Position numbers and translations under genes: made by a program
Assembly (NCBI RefSeq): GCF_001428565.1
Contig: NZ_LMIA01000012.1
Location: 84,641-148,640 of the forward strand
DNA length: 64,000 nt
Direction of reading: 5' to 3'
Source: Nocardioides sp. Root190
Lineage (GTDB): Bacteria; Actinomycetota; Actinomycetes; Propionibacteriales; Nocardioidaceae
The notes under the pieces: model-generated
What the model was told of the DNA's origin: nothing
Database searches by the model: none
Seen by the model: the letters and a program-made list of their open reading frames with translations, nothing else
Part shown: positions 53,065 through 62,113 of the stretch, piece after piece
Layout of the letters: the number at the start of each line of letters is the position of its first letter
Numbering within the stretch: the first letter of the stretch is position 1

Positions 53065-54381
53065 TCAGACCTCGTCGAGGAACCGGTCCATGACCCGCGT
53101 TCCGAACTCCAGGGCATCGACGGGGACCCGCTCGTCGACACCGTGGAAGAGCGCGGTGAAGTCGAGGTCATCGGGCAGTCGCAGCGGCGCGAAGCCGTAG
53201 GAGCGCATGCCGAGCTTGGTGAAGTGCTTGGCGTCGGTGCCACCGCTCATCAGGAACGGGGCGACGAGCGCCTCGGGGTCCTCGGCGAGCAGGCTGCGGG
53301 ACATCGCTTCGATGATCGGGCCCTCGTACGGCATCTCCCAGGGCGGCTGGTGGGAGAGGTAGTCGATCTCGATGCCCTCACCGGTGAGCTCGGCGAGGGT
53401 GGCGAAGAACTCGTCCTCGAAGCCGGGCAGGAAGCGGCCGTCGACGTGGGCGCTGGCCTCGGTCGGGATCACGTTGACCTTGTAGCCCGCCTCGAGCATG
53501 GTCGGGTTGGTCGAGTTGCGCAGCACCGCGCCGAGCATCCGGGCGGCGCCGCCGAACTCCTCGACCAGGGCGGGGGCGTTCTCGGGCGTGGCCTCGGTGC
53601 CGGCCAGGTCGGCGACGGCGGCGAGGAGGGTCTGCATCGTCGGCGTCAGCCGGACCGGCCACTGGTGGGCGCCGATGCGGGCCACGGCGCTGGCGAGACG
53701 GGTGACGGCGTTGTCGTCGTTGACCATGGAGCCGTGGCCGGCGCGGCCGCGGGCGGTGAGCCGCATCCAGGCCATGCCCTTCTCGGCCGCCTCGATCAGG
53801 TACAGGCGGCGGCCGCGGACCGTGGTGCTGAAGCCGCCGACCTCGCCGACCGCCTCGGTGCACCCGTCGAACCAGTCCGCGTGGTTGCGTACGAGGAGCT
53901 CTGCTCCGAGGTGGCCGCCGGCTTCCTCGTCTGCGGTGAAGCAGAGCACGACGGGGCGTTCCGGTGCCCGGCCCGCGCGCTGGCGCGCCCGCACCACCGA
54001 CAGCAGCATCGCGTCGAAGTCCTTCATGTCGACGGCGCCGCGGCCCCAGACGTACCCGTCCTGGACCTCGCCGCTGAAGGGATGGACCTGCCAGTCCTCC
54101 GCGGCAGCGGGTACGACGTCCAGGTGGCCGTGCAGGAGCAGCGCGTCCGACCTGGCGCCCGACTCCCCACCCCAGCGGGCGATCACGTTGGCCCGGCCGG
54201 GGGCGGTCTCGATCACCTCGGCTGCGATCCCGACCTCGTCGAGCAGGCCGGCGACGTACTCAGCTGCCTTGCGCTCCCCCGGCCCCTCGTCGGTGCCGTA
54301 GTTGGAGGTGTCGATCCGGATCAGCTCACGGCACAGGTCGACGACCTCGGCAGCGACATCGGGCACGGTGGATTCCCCCAT
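53065..54381 (-). CDS. M20/M25/M40 family metallopeptidase
   Basis: 438 aa from ATG 54381 (MGESTVPDVAAEVVDLCREL); ATG 54390 is an alternative. Zinc-site motifs: LLLHGHLDVVPAAAEDWQ (His, Asp), WGRGAVDMKDFDAMLL (bridging Asp), FTADEEAGGHLGAELL (Glu-Glu) and SGGTDAKHFTKLGMRS (His), with a dimerisation lid between. A DapE/ArgE-like amidohydrolase; the mycobacterial relative is Rv2141c. The true substrate is not evident. Confidence 0.92.
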   Translation of the reverse strand: MGESTVPDVAAEVVDLCRELIRIDTSNYGTDEGPGERKAAEYVAGLLDEVGIAAEVIETAPGRANVIARWGGESGARSDALLLHGHLDVVPAAAEDWQVHPFSGEVQDGYVWGRGAVDMKDFDAMLLSVVRARQRAGRAPERPVVLCFTADEEAGGHLGAELLVRNHADWFDGCTEAVGEVGGFSTTVRGRRLYLIEAAEKGMAWMRLTARGRAGHGSMVNDDNAVTRLASAVARIGAHQWPVRLTPTMQTLLAAVADLAGTEATPENAPALVEEFGGAARMLGAVLRNSTNPTMLEAGYKVNVIPTEASAHVDGRFLPGFEDEFFATLAELTGEGIEIDYLSHQPPWEMPYEGPIIEAMSRSLLAEDPEALVAPFLMSGGTDAKHFTKLGMRSYGFAPLRLPDDLDFTALFHGVDERVPVDALEFGTRVMDRFLDEV

Positions 54382-54475
54382 GACCGACATCGTTGCACGA
54401 CGTCGTCTGCCCGCCACCGGTTCCGCTGGGCCGGGAAGCGGGACAACCGGCCACGTGCTCCCCTACGGTGCGGGG

Positions 54476-55135
54476 ATGGCTCCACCCGACTGGAAGCAGT
54501 ACTCGCCCGACGAGACCCCCGACGACGAGACATCCGCGACATCCGCGGTCCCGAAGCCGGTCCGCTCGCTGGACGAGCGCACCGTCCGGCGTACAGGTGG
54601 GTTCCCGGTGGGCATCGTGGTGGGCGCCGTGGCTGCGGTCGGCGCGGTCGCCGGCGTCATCCTGCTGCTCGGTGCCGGCGGTGAGCCGGGCGACGACGAG
54701 CCGCAGTCGGCCAACGGCTTCGACGCCCTGGTGGCGGACCTGGACGAGGAGACCGGCTCGACGACGATCCGTCGGGCCGTGATCTACCCGGACTACGCGG
54801 TGCTGACCGTCCCGTACGACGTCGACGACCCTGCCGACGAGCGCGAGCTGAGCTACTACTGGGACGGCAGCTTCGGCGACCCGACCAAGGGCACCGGGGA
54901 CGCCCTGCCCTTTGACCTCGCGACGGTGGACGGGACCGTGCTCGACGGACTCTGTCCGCAGGTCGAGGAGCTGGTCGAGGACCCGGAGACGTGCTACCTC
55001 GTCATCGACAAGCCCGCGGACGACGACGGGACCCCCGAGTGGATCACCGCCTCCACCAGCAACGAGTTCGGTCAGTCCGCTCAGATCGAGTTCGAGCTCG
55101 ACGGCACCGTCGTCGAGGTGCGCCCGCCCTCCTGA
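54476..55135 (+). CDS. Membrane-anchored hypothetical protein
   Basis: 219 aa from ATG 54476, 6 nt after -10 box TACGGT. A 40-residue acidic cytoplasmic N-terminus, one membrane helix (residues about 43-66, GGFPVGIVVGAVAAVGAVAG onward), and an extracellular domain of about 150 residues with two cysteines (LDGLCPQVEELV, DPETCYLVIDKP) that could form a disulfide. I do not recognise the domain. Its last 55 bp overlap the convergent GMC gene. Confidence 0.75.
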   Translation: MAPPDWKQYSPDETPDDETSATSAVPKPVRSLDERTVRRTGGFPVGIVVGAVAAVGAVAGVILLLGAGGEPGDDEPQSANGFDALVADLDEETGSTTIRRAVIYPDYAVLTVPYDVDDPADERELSYYWDGSFGDPTKGTGDALPFDLATVDGTVLDGLCPQVEELVEDPETCYLVIDKPADDDGTPEWITASTSNEFGQSAQIEFELDGTVVEVRPPS

Positions 55136-56841
55136 GTCCCGTCGTCGAGACCGGTCGGGCGGCGCGACGAGATGCGGTAGACGGCAGGCGCTCCTTCAGG
55201 AACGGCCGGTCGCACGGGTGCCACGGGCGTGATTCGCGCGTAGGCCTGGCCCCGACCGGGTCGCGCATCCGGCTCACCCTTGTTCGGCCAGAGCGCCACC
55301 GCGCGCTCGGCCATCGCGGTGATCGTCAGTGAGGGATTCACGCCGAGGTTCGCGGCCACGGCCGAGCCGTCGATCACGTGCAGCCCGTCGTACCCGTGCA
55401 GCCGGTGGTACGGGTCGATCACGCCCTCGGCCGGGGACTCGCCGATCGGGCACCCGCCGACGAGGTGGCCGGTGACCGGGATGTTGACGAGGTCTGCCCA
55501 CGCCCCGCCGGGGATGCCGTCGATCTCCTCACCGATCCTGCGGGCCACGTCGTGCCCCTGCGGGATCCAGACCGGGTTGGGGTCGCCCGTGCCCTGCTTG
55601 GTCGTCATCACCCGTCCCCACGGACGGCGCTTGAGGTAGGTCGTCAGCGAGTTGTCGAGGCTCTGCATGACCAGCAGCACGATGGTCTGCTCCGACCAGT
55701 GGCGCGGGTCGTGCAGGTGCGGCAGGTCCCGCCGGTGGCGCCACATCTCCTGCAGTCCCGCGACCAGGCGCGGGCGCCGGTCCTCGGGCTTGTCGGTCAG
55801 GGTCGCCATCATCAGGCCCAGCAGGTTGCTGCCCTTGCCGTAGCGCACCGGCTCGACGTGGGTGTGCTCGTCCACGTGGATCGAGGACGTGATCGCAACA
55901 CCCTCCGAGTAGTCGACGTCGGTGCCACGGGCGCGCACGCCGAGGATCGCCTCGGAGTTCGTGCGGGTCAGCTCTCCCAGCCGTGCCGAGATCCGGGGCA
56001 GGCTGCCACTGTCGCGCAGACGGTGCAGCAGGCGCTGGGTCCCGAGCGAGGCAGCGGAGAAGACCACCTGGTCGGCGGTGAACGAGTCACGCCCCAGGCG
56101 GACCTTGCCGTTCGTACGGCGCGTCGCGACGGCGTACCCGCCCTCGGGCCGCGGCCGGACGTCCGTGACCGTGGTCATCGGATGGACCACGGCGCCGGCC
56201 TTCTCGGCGAGGAACAGGTAGTTCTTGACGGTGGTGTTCTTCGCCCCCACCCGGCAGCCCGTCATGCAGGCGCCGCAGTCCGTGCAGGTGGTGCGCTCCG
56301 GTCCGGCACCGCCGAAGTAGGGGTCCGCCACCTTCTCGCCGCCCCGTTCGCCGAAGAGCACGCCGACGTCGGTCGGGTGGAAGGTGTCCCCCACGCCCAT
56401 GTCCTCGGCGACCTTGCGCATCACGCGGTCGGACGGCGAGGTCAGGGGGTACGTCGCCACGCCGAGCATCCGCCGGGCCTGGTCGTAGAACGGGGCGAGC
56501 TCGTCGGCCCAGTCGGTGATGCCGGCCCAGTGGGCATCGGTGAAGAACGCCGGCGGCGGCTGGTAGAGCGTGTTGGCGTAGACGAGCGAGCCTCCGCCGA
56601 CCCCTGCGCCCGCGAGCACGAGCACGTCCTTGAGGATCGTCATCCGCAGCAGGCCGTAGCAGCCGATGGCCGGGTTGAAGACATAGTCGCGCATCTTCCA
56701 CGAGGAGGTGGGCAGCTCGTCGTCGGCGAACCTGCGACCGGCCTCGATCACCCCGACCTTGTAGCCCTTCTCCGAGAGTCGCAGCGCGGTCACGCTGCCC
56801 CCGAAGCCGGACCCGATCACCAGGACGTCGTAGTGCGTCAT
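55081..56841 (-). CDS. GMC family oxidoreductase (cholesterol-oxidase-like)
   Basis: 586 aa from ATG 56841; a frame reaching 57522 lies in the upstream gene. FAD-binding VLVIGSGFGGSVTALRLSEK, AGAGVGGGSLVYANTLYQPP, VVFSAASLGTQRLLHRLRDS and the C-terminal HVIDGSAVAANLGVNPSLTI, with the GMC active-site His in GHLVGGCPIGESPAEG. A cysteine cluster CTDCGACMTGC is typical of this sub-branch. It oxidises an alcohol, possibly a sterol or terpenoid. The final 50 residues are low complexity. Coupled by ATGA to the monooxygenase. Confidence 0.9.
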   Translation of the reverse strand: MTHYDVLVIGSGFGGSVTALRLSEKGYKVGVIEAGRRFADDELPTSSWKMRDYVFNPAIGCYGLLRMTILKDVLVLAGAGVGGGSLVYANTLYQPPPAFFTDAHWAGITDWADELAPFYDQARRMLGVATYPLTSPSDRVMRKVAEDMGVGDTFHPTDVGVLFGERGGEKVADPYFGGAGPERTTCTDCGACMTGCRVGAKNTTVKNYLFLAEKAGAVVHPMTTVTDVRPRPEGGYAVATRRTNGKVRLGRDSFTADQVVFSAASLGTQRLLHRLRDSGSLPRISARLGELTRTNSEAILGVRARGTDVDYSEGVAITSSIHVDEHTHVEPVRYGKGSNLLGLMMATLTDKPEDRRPRLVAGLQEMWRHRRDLPHLHDPRHWSEQTIVLLVMQSLDNSLTTYLKRRPWGRVMTTKQGTGDPNPVWIPQGHDVARRIGEEIDGIPGGAWADLVNIPVTGHLVGGCPIGESPAEGVIDPYHRLHGYDGLHVIDGSAVAANLGVNPSLTITAMAERAVALWPNKGEPDARPGRGQAYARITPVAPVRPAVPEGAPAVYRISSRRPTGLDDGTQEGGRTSTTVPSSSNSI

Positions 56842-58295
56842 GCCGACACCTCCCTCACTGCGTCGAAGTCGTGGGCATCGAACTGCCCCGTCCTGGTCTG
56901 GTACTCGGCGACCGTTCCCGGCCAGTTCGTCGTGATCCGGCCGCTGGGGTCGCGGTACCAGCTGGCGCACGACGTCCACACGCTCTTGGAGAGACGTTCC
57001 TGCATCTCGCTGTCGTAGGCGGCAGCGACCTCCGGACGCACCGAGATCGCCCGCCCGGAGGACTCGATCTCGCGAGCTGCGCTGACGATGTAGCCGGCCT
57101 GGCCCTCGAGCATGCCGATGATCGAGCTCCCGCCCAGGTTGGTGTTGGGGCCGTAGAGCACGAAGAAGTTCGGGAACCCGGGGACGTTGATCCCGAGGTG
57201 GGCGCGGGCACCGCCGTCCCACGCGTCGGTCAGCTCGCGACCGGCGTGTCCGGTGATCCGCATCGGGGCGAGGAACTCGGTCGCCGCAAAGCCGGTGCCG
57301 AACACGAGGACGTCGAACTCGTGCAGGACGCCGTCGGGCGTCCGCACGCCCGAGGGTTCCACCGAGCTGACCCGGTCGGTGACGACCTCGACGTTCTTGC
57401 GGGCGAGTGCGGGGTACCAGTTGTTCGAGAAGAGCAGGCGCTTGCACCCCAGGGCGTAGTCCGGGACCAGCTTGGCGCGCAGCGCGGGATCCTTGACCTG
57501 GCGGCGCAGCTGGAGCTGCCACGCCGCGCGCAGGACCCCGGCGAGTCGACCGTCCGAGTCGAGGGTCTTGTTCAGCTGCTCGGTGAGGTGGAAGGTCCCA
57601 CGACGGGTCAGGTGGTGCAGCCGCGAGTGCGCGGCGAACCGGCGCTGCTGGCCGGTCGTGTAGGTGCCGTCAGGCTTCGGGACGACGTACGGCGCCGAGC
57701 GCTGGAAGACCGTGAGGTGGCTGGCGAGGGGGGCGATCTCCGGGACGAACTGGATCGCGCTCGCGCCGGTGCCGATCACGCCGATCCGCTTGCCGGCCAG
57801 ATCGACGTCGTGGTCCCAGGTCGCCGAGTGGAAGGCCGGGCCGGCGAACGTGTCGAGGCCGGGCAGGGCAGGGATCGAGGGGCGGGAGAGCTGGCCGACC
57901 GCGGAGACCACGATGTCGGCCTGCAGCTCCTCGCCGGTGGCGAGCCGCACGGTCCACTGCCGGGCAGTGTCGTCCCAGGCAGCTCCCGTCACGTCGGACC
58001 CGGTGCGGACGAGCTCGCGCAGCCCGCTGCTGGCGGCGTACTCACTGATGTAGCGGTGGATCTCGGGCTGGCGCGCGTAGCGGTGGGTCCAGTCGGTCTT
58101 GGGGGCGAACGACCACGAGTAGAGGACCGAGGGTACGTCGCAGGCCGCGCCCGGGTAGGTGTTGTCCCGCCAGACCCCACCGACGTCGTCGGCGCGCTCG
58201 AGGATCGTGATGTCGGTGACCCCGGCCTCGCGGAGGTGGTGCGCGGTGGCCAGGCCTCCAAAGCCTGCGCCGATGATGATGACCGAGGTCTGCAT
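56838..58295 (-). CDS. Flavin-containing (Baeyer-Villiger-type) monooxygenase
   Basis: 485 aa from ATG 58295, 7 nt after -10 box TAGCGT. First Rossmann motif VIIIGAGFGGLATAHHLREA, the BVMO fingerprint region FAGPAFHSATWDHDVDLAGK (FxGxxxHxxxW), second Rossmann RIGVIGTGASAIQFVPEIA, and LYGPNTNLGGSSIIGMLEGQ. It should insert oxygen next to a carbonyl using NADPH and O2. Together with the GMC dehydrogenase it forms an alcohol to ketone to ester route; the AraC regulator diverges. Confidence 0.91.
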   Translation of the reverse strand: MQTSVIIIGAGFGGLATAHHLREAGVTDITILERADDVGGVWRDNTYPGAACDVPSVLYSWSFAPKTDWTHRYARQPEIHRYISEYAASSGLRELVRTGSDVTGAAWDDTARQWTVRLATGEELQADIVVSAVGQLSRPSIPALPGLDTFAGPAFHSATWDHDVDLAGKRIGVIGTGASAIQFVPEIAPLASHLTVFQRSAPYVVPKPDGTYTTGQQRRFAAHSRLHHLTRRGTFHLTEQLNKTLDSDGRLAGVLRAAWQLQLRRQVKDPALRAKLVPDYALGCKRLLFSNNWYPALARKNVEVVTDRVSSVEPSGVRTPDGVLHEFDVLVFGTGFAATEFLAPMRITGHAGRELTDAWDGGARAHLGINVPGFPNFFVLYGPNTNLGGSSIIGMLEGQAGYIVSAAREIESSGRAISVRPEVAAAYDSEMQERLSKSVWTSCASWYRDPSGRITTNWPGTVAEYQTRTGQFDAHDFDAVREVSA

Positions 58296-58365
58296 GGCAC
58301 CCACGCTAGGAACCAATGCCCCCCGGAGCCAGCGACGCGCGGCCACAGGGTCCATAATTCCGGCC

Positions 58366-59331
58366 ATGGTGTCTCTGGAGGGATTCGAGCCGGCGGCGAC
58401 GCGGAGCTGGGACTTCCCCCGCCAGGTCGCCGGGACGGCACTGCTCGTCGAGGCGGGTGTCGACGCGGGGCTCGACGTCGACGTCCTGCTGCAGGGCAGC
58501 GACCTGGGACCCCGGGACCTCGCCGACCACCAGCGGGAGGTGACCGCCGCCCAGGAGCTCCGCGTGCTCCGCAACCTGCGCAACCGGGCACCGTCGGTGA
58601 CGGGCGGGTCGGTCGGAGCGCGCTACCACGCCTCCACCTTCGGGCCGCTGGGGTTCGCCCTGCTCAGCAGCCCGACGCTCGGTCACGCCGCCAACCTCGC
58701 GCTGCGCTTCATCGACCTCAGCTTCACCTTCACGATCCCCTCCGCCACCGTCGACAGCGAGCAGGTGGTGATCACCGTCGACGACCGCGGCGTCCCCGTG
58801 GACGTGCGCGACTTCCTCGTCCAGCGGGACCTGACCGCCATCGGCCGCGTCCTTCAGGAGATCGCCGGCGGTGGCCTGGCGGCCGAGCACCGCGCGAGCA
58901 CCTCGGAGAGTCCCGGCGCCCTCCGTTTCGACTCGTCGTGGCTCGAGCACCCGCTCCCCCAGGCCAACCCGCACGCCTTCGCGCTCGCCGAGGCGATGTG
59001 TCGTGACCTCGTCTCGCCGCGGCGCAGTCGGCACGGCATCGTGGAGCACGTCCGGATCCACGTGGCCCAGCGGCTGGAGAGCGGTAGTCCGATGCCCGAC
59101 GTCGCCGCCGCCCTGGGGCTGAGTGAGCGGTCGTTGCGGCGGCGCCTGAGTGATGCGGGCACGTCGTACCGCACCGTGGTGGACGAGGTCCGCCATGACG
59201 TCGCCGAGGACCTGCTCGCCGCCGGCACCCTGCGGGTCGAGGACGTCGCCCACCGTCTCGGCTACGCGGAGTCGACGAGCTTCGGTGCGGCCTATCGACG
59301 CTGGACAGGGCACGCACCGAGCCAGCGTTGA
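58366..59331 (+). CDS. AraC family transcriptional regulator (arabinose-binding-domain type)
   Basis: 321 aa from ATG 58366, 7 nt after -10 box CATAAT. The N-terminal Arabinose_bd-type domain (PRQVAGTALLVEAGVDAGLD, GFALLSSPTLGHAANLALRF) is followed by a C-terminal double HTH (MPDVAAALGLSERSLRRRLS, RVEDVAHRLGYAESTSFGAA then YRRWTGHAPSQR). Similar to OruR/ArgR-like activators of catabolic genes. Only 70 bp separate it from the divergent monooxygenase start, so it probably controls that operon. Confidence 0.9.
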   Translation: MVSLEGFEPAATRSWDFPRQVAGTALLVEAGVDAGLDVDVLLQGSDLGPRDLADHQREVTAAQELRVLRNLRNRAPSVTGGSVGARYHASTFGPLGFALLSSPTLGHAANLALRFIDLSFTFTIPSATVDSEQVVITVDDRGVPVDVRDFLVQRDLTAIGRVLQEIAGGGLAAEHRASTSESPGALRFDSSWLEHPLPQANPHAFALAEAMCRDLVSPRRSRHGIVEHVRIHVAQRLESGSPMPDVAAALGLSERSLRRRLSDAGTSYRTVVDEVRHDVAEDLLAAGTLRVEDVAHRLGYAESTSFGAAYRRWTGHAPSQR

Positions 59332-59433
59332 CGGAGTTCCGGAGAAATCTCCAGAGCTCGATGTATCACCGGTGACGTCGACGGACTCCTCCTGCTGGAA
59401 CACGCGACCGTGTGCCCAGAAAAGAGGATGACG

Positions 59434-61419
59434 ATGTCCATCGAAGTGTCCCCTGCCCCCCAGCAGGCCCACCGCAACCGACGCCGCTACTGGCGCGCCG
59501 CTGCGCTGTCGCTCGTCACGGCCGCACTTCCGGCCACCCTGGTCCAGGCCCCGGCGCATGCCGTGGCAGCTCCTGTCACCATCACGCAGGTCCAGCCCGT
59601 CAACCCGTCCGCCACCAATCAGGTGTACGTCGAGCGGGTTGCTCCCCGCTACGCCGGCGACGCCGCCGGGTGGCGCCTCAACATGGACATGCGGGTCAAC
59701 AACACCCACACGAGCAGCGTGACGCTGTCCAGCGTGCAGGTCTCCTACCCGGGCAGCTCGATCACCGCCCAGACCTTCAGCCTCGCCACGTCCATCCCGC
59801 GCTCGGGACTGGACGGCTCGAACCACTTCCTCAAGGTGCCCGACAACCGGATCAATGCCTTCCCCGTGCCGGCAACCGTCCGGATCCAGCTCAACTTCAG
59901 CGGGTACGACGCGAAGGTGTTCACGCGCTCCCTCGTGGAGTACGTCAACAAGACGCCCTCCGGCGGCTACCGGTTCCCGGCGTCCACGGTCAGCGGCGGT
60001 CGCTGGCGCAACACGGTCGGCCACGACGTCGGCTCGCACCACCGCGGCGTGCACAACCAGCGCTACGCCTACGACCTCGACGTCGTGAAGTGGAACGGAT
60101 CGACCTGGAGCCACACCAAGCCCGGCACGACCGACGCCACCGACGTCAACACCGACCACTACTCCTTCGGCCTGCCCATCTACGCCATGGCGGACGGCAC
60201 GATCCGCAAGTGCCGTCGCGACCAGGCCGACAACACCCCGGGTGTGCTGAAGCCCGAGCCCGAGGTCGAGGGCAACCACCTCTACATCGAGCACGCCACC
60301 GGTGAGGTGGCGCTGTACGCCCACTTCAAGGCGGGGTCGATCTCGACTGCCCTGTGCCCCTCCGCTGCGGGCTCGGGGTTGAACATCCCCGTCAAGCAGG
60401 GCCAGCTCCTCGGGTACAGCGGGAACTCCGGCAACAGCAGCCGCCCGCACCTCCACCTGCACCTTGCCGACAAGGCCGGCTTCGGCGACTACGCCAACCC
60501 AGCCCAGGGCCTCCCGTTGCGCTTCAACCACGCCACGGTGCGTTCCGCCGCAGCTCCGAGTGTGACGCCCGGGTTCACCGCACTCACCAACAGCAGCGAG
60601 GCCGCCCTTCGCCAGGGCCAGCACATCTCCCCCAACGGCTGCGGCTGGCAGCGGGTCGTCCCCGGTGGCACCCAGTGGGCGCGACACGGTGTGAAGTCGA
60701 CCTGCTGGCAGGAGGAGTTCAACGACACCGCACTCGCGGGCTACCGGCTCGTGTGGCGTCAGCAGGTCCAGGACGGTTCGCTGTCCCGGGTCGCGAGCAT
60801 CTGGCGTCCCGCCGCGGGTCTCCCGTGGGTCGCCCGCAACGGTCAGAGCTCTGCCCAGCACCAGGCCACCTTCGACACCTACCGGGCTGCGGGCTACCGC
60901 CTGACGCACGTCGACAGCTACCTCGAGGGTGGCGTGGCGAAGTACTCCTCGGTGTTCACCAAGACGTCCGGACCGGCCTGGACGGCCTACCACGGCGTCA
61001 CGGCGACGAACCACCAGTCGAAGTTCACCAGCCTGACCCGGGCGGGCTACGTCCCGCGCCAGATCTCCGTCGTGTACGTCGGCGGCGAGCGTCGGTACAC
61101 CGCGCTCTACGAGAAGGCCAGCGTCGGCGCGATGGTGTCGCTGCAGAACATCGCGGAGACGAGCTACCAGACCGTCTACAACCAGCAGGTGGCCGCAGGC
61201 CGTCGTCCGGTCCACCTGGACACCTACCTGGTGGGCGCGAACGTGAAGTTCTCGGCGATCTTCACCTCGGCCGCACCGGCCACGGTGGCCCGCCACGGTC
61301 TGACCGCCGCGCAGTACCAGGCGGAGTTCACCACGCAGTCCGCCGCCGGGCGGCTCCTGGTGTCCGTCACGGCGTACCGCTCGGGCAGCGTCCTGAAGTA
61401 CGCCGCGCTCTGGAACTGA
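59434..61419 (+). CDS. Secreted M23 peptidase with five C-terminal BTRD1-like repeats
   Basis: 661 aa from ATG 59434 (AAGAGG 6 nt upstream); GTG 59410 and ATG 59428 are alternatives. A Sec signal peptide with a basic start (RNRRRYWRAA) ends near QAPAHA. An N-terminal beta domain precedes the M23 module: HHRGVHNQRYAYDLDVV (His, Asp) and SRPHLHLHLADKAG (HxH), the zinc ligands of LytM-type endopeptidases. The last 230 residues hold five units of about 45 aa with a GYRLxxVDxYxxGGxxKYSSVF pattern, as in bacterial tandem repeat domain 1. Likely cuts peptidoglycan or another peptide outside the cell. Confidence 0.9.
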   Translation: MSIEVSPAPQQAHRNRRRYWRAAALSLVTAALPATLVQAPAHAVAAPVTITQVQPVNPSATNQVYVERVAPRYAGDAAGWRLNMDMRVNNTHTSSVTLSSVQVSYPGSSITAQTFSLATSIPRSGLDGSNHFLKVPDNRINAFPVPATVRIQLNFSGYDAKVFTRSLVEYVNKTPSGGYRFPASTVSGGRWRNTVGHDVGSHHRGVHNQRYAYDLDVVKWNGSTWSHTKPGTTDATDVNTDHYSFGLPIYAMADGTIRKCRRDQADNTPGVLKPEPEVEGNHLYIEHATGEVALYAHFKAGSISTALCPSAAGSGLNIPVKQGQLLGYSGNSGNSSRPHLHLHLADKAGFGDYANPAQGLPLRFNHATVRSAAAPSVTPGFTALTNSSEAALRQGQHISPNGCGWQRVVPGGTQWARHGVKSTCWQEEFNDTALAGYRLVWRQQVQDGSLSRVASIWRPAAGLPWVARNGQSSAQHQATFDTYRAAGYRLTHVDSYLEGGVAKYSSVFTKTSGPAWTAYHGVTATNHQSKFTSLTRAGYVPRQISVVYVGGERRYTALYEKASVGAMVSLQNIAETSYQTVYNQQVAAGRRPVHLDTYLVGANVKFSAIFTSAAPATVARHGLTAAQYQAEFTTQSAAGRLLVSVTAYRSGSVLKYAALWN

Positions 61420-61444
61420 GCACGGCCCTTCGGGGATGACCAAC

Positions 61445-61478
61445 GGTCCCGGGCTCCTGGCAACAGGGGTCCGGGACC
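61445..61478 (+). terminator. Terminator of the M23 gene
   Basis: GGTCCCGG (61445-61452) pairs with CCGGGACC (61471-61478); inside, CTCCTG pairs with CAGGGG (one wobble) closing a GCAA tetraloop, a stable GNRA type. Followed by TTCCTC. Lies 25 bp after the stop and between convergent genes. Confidence 0.75.
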
Positions 61479-61485
61479 TTCCTCG

Positions 61486-62055
61486 TCAGACGAGGCGGTC
61501 CGGTGCCGCGAGGTAGCGCCCGGTCATGAACCGCTGCATGGCCCTGCTCGCCGGTCCGCCGGCGCGCGCCAGGAAGCTCGCGGGCCGGGAGTACGCCGCA
61601 ACGACGAAGTCGATGCTGCCGTCCGGCTGGCGTTCCAGGACGAACGACTCCTCTCCGCTCTCCGGATGACCCGGCAGGGTGCCGTACACGAAGCCGCGAC
61701 GGTCGGGCTCGTCGATGACGTCGAGGACCCGGCACGGGATGCGCAGAGCGAGCGGCCCGAGACCGAGCCGCATGAGCACCACCTCGCCCGGAGCGGCGCT
61801 GGGTGCCGAGGAGGCGACCTTCAGACCGGCCCGCGCGTGCACCCGCCACCCGAGCAGGTCCGCGGCCGCACCGTCGAGGTCGGTGCGCCGGATCCGCTGC
61901 GCGCGGGAGAAGTGGTGGAACCCGTCAGGTACGACGGCAGGGTCACTCGGGCGTGTGTAGGTCAGCTCCTCGGCGCGGAGCCGGGCTGTCGTGGCGGCGT
62001 CGAGGAGCTGAGGTGCCCGCTCGCCCCGCGGGGCAGGTAGGGGGCCGTCGTCCAT
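61486..62055 (-). CDS. DUF1990 family protein
   Basis: 189 aa; -10 box TAGGCT (62067-62062) 6 nt before the ATG. ELTYTRPSDPAVVPDGFHHF, GWRVHARAGLKVASSAPSAA, CRVLDVIDEPDRRGFVYGTL and PGHPESGEESFVLERQPDGS are the standard DUF1990 blocks. Cytoplasmic, function unknown; some plant relatives are ascribed roles in stress. No evident link to the neighbours. Confidence 0.92.
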   Translation of the reverse strand: MDDGPLPAPRGERAPQLLDAATTARLRAEELTYTRPSDPAVVPDGFHHFSRAQRIRRTDLDGAAADLLGWRVHARAGLKVASSAPSAAPGEVVLMRLGLGPLALRIPCRVLDVIDEPDRRGFVYGTLPGHPESGEESFVLERQPDGSIDFVVAAYSRPASFLARAGGPASRAMQRFMTGRYLAAPDRLV

Positions 62056-62113
62056 GGGGCCAGCCTAGGCTCCCCTCGGTGCGCGGCACGTCAGCCGGCG
62101 GCGCTGTCCTGCC

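Noticed and set aside
59332..59433. A c-di-AMP (ydaO-type) riboswitch before the secreted M23 peptidase
   Set aside because: The 102-bp gap is too short and lacks the conserved ydaO elements; only a trivial GGAGA/TCTCC dyad is present.
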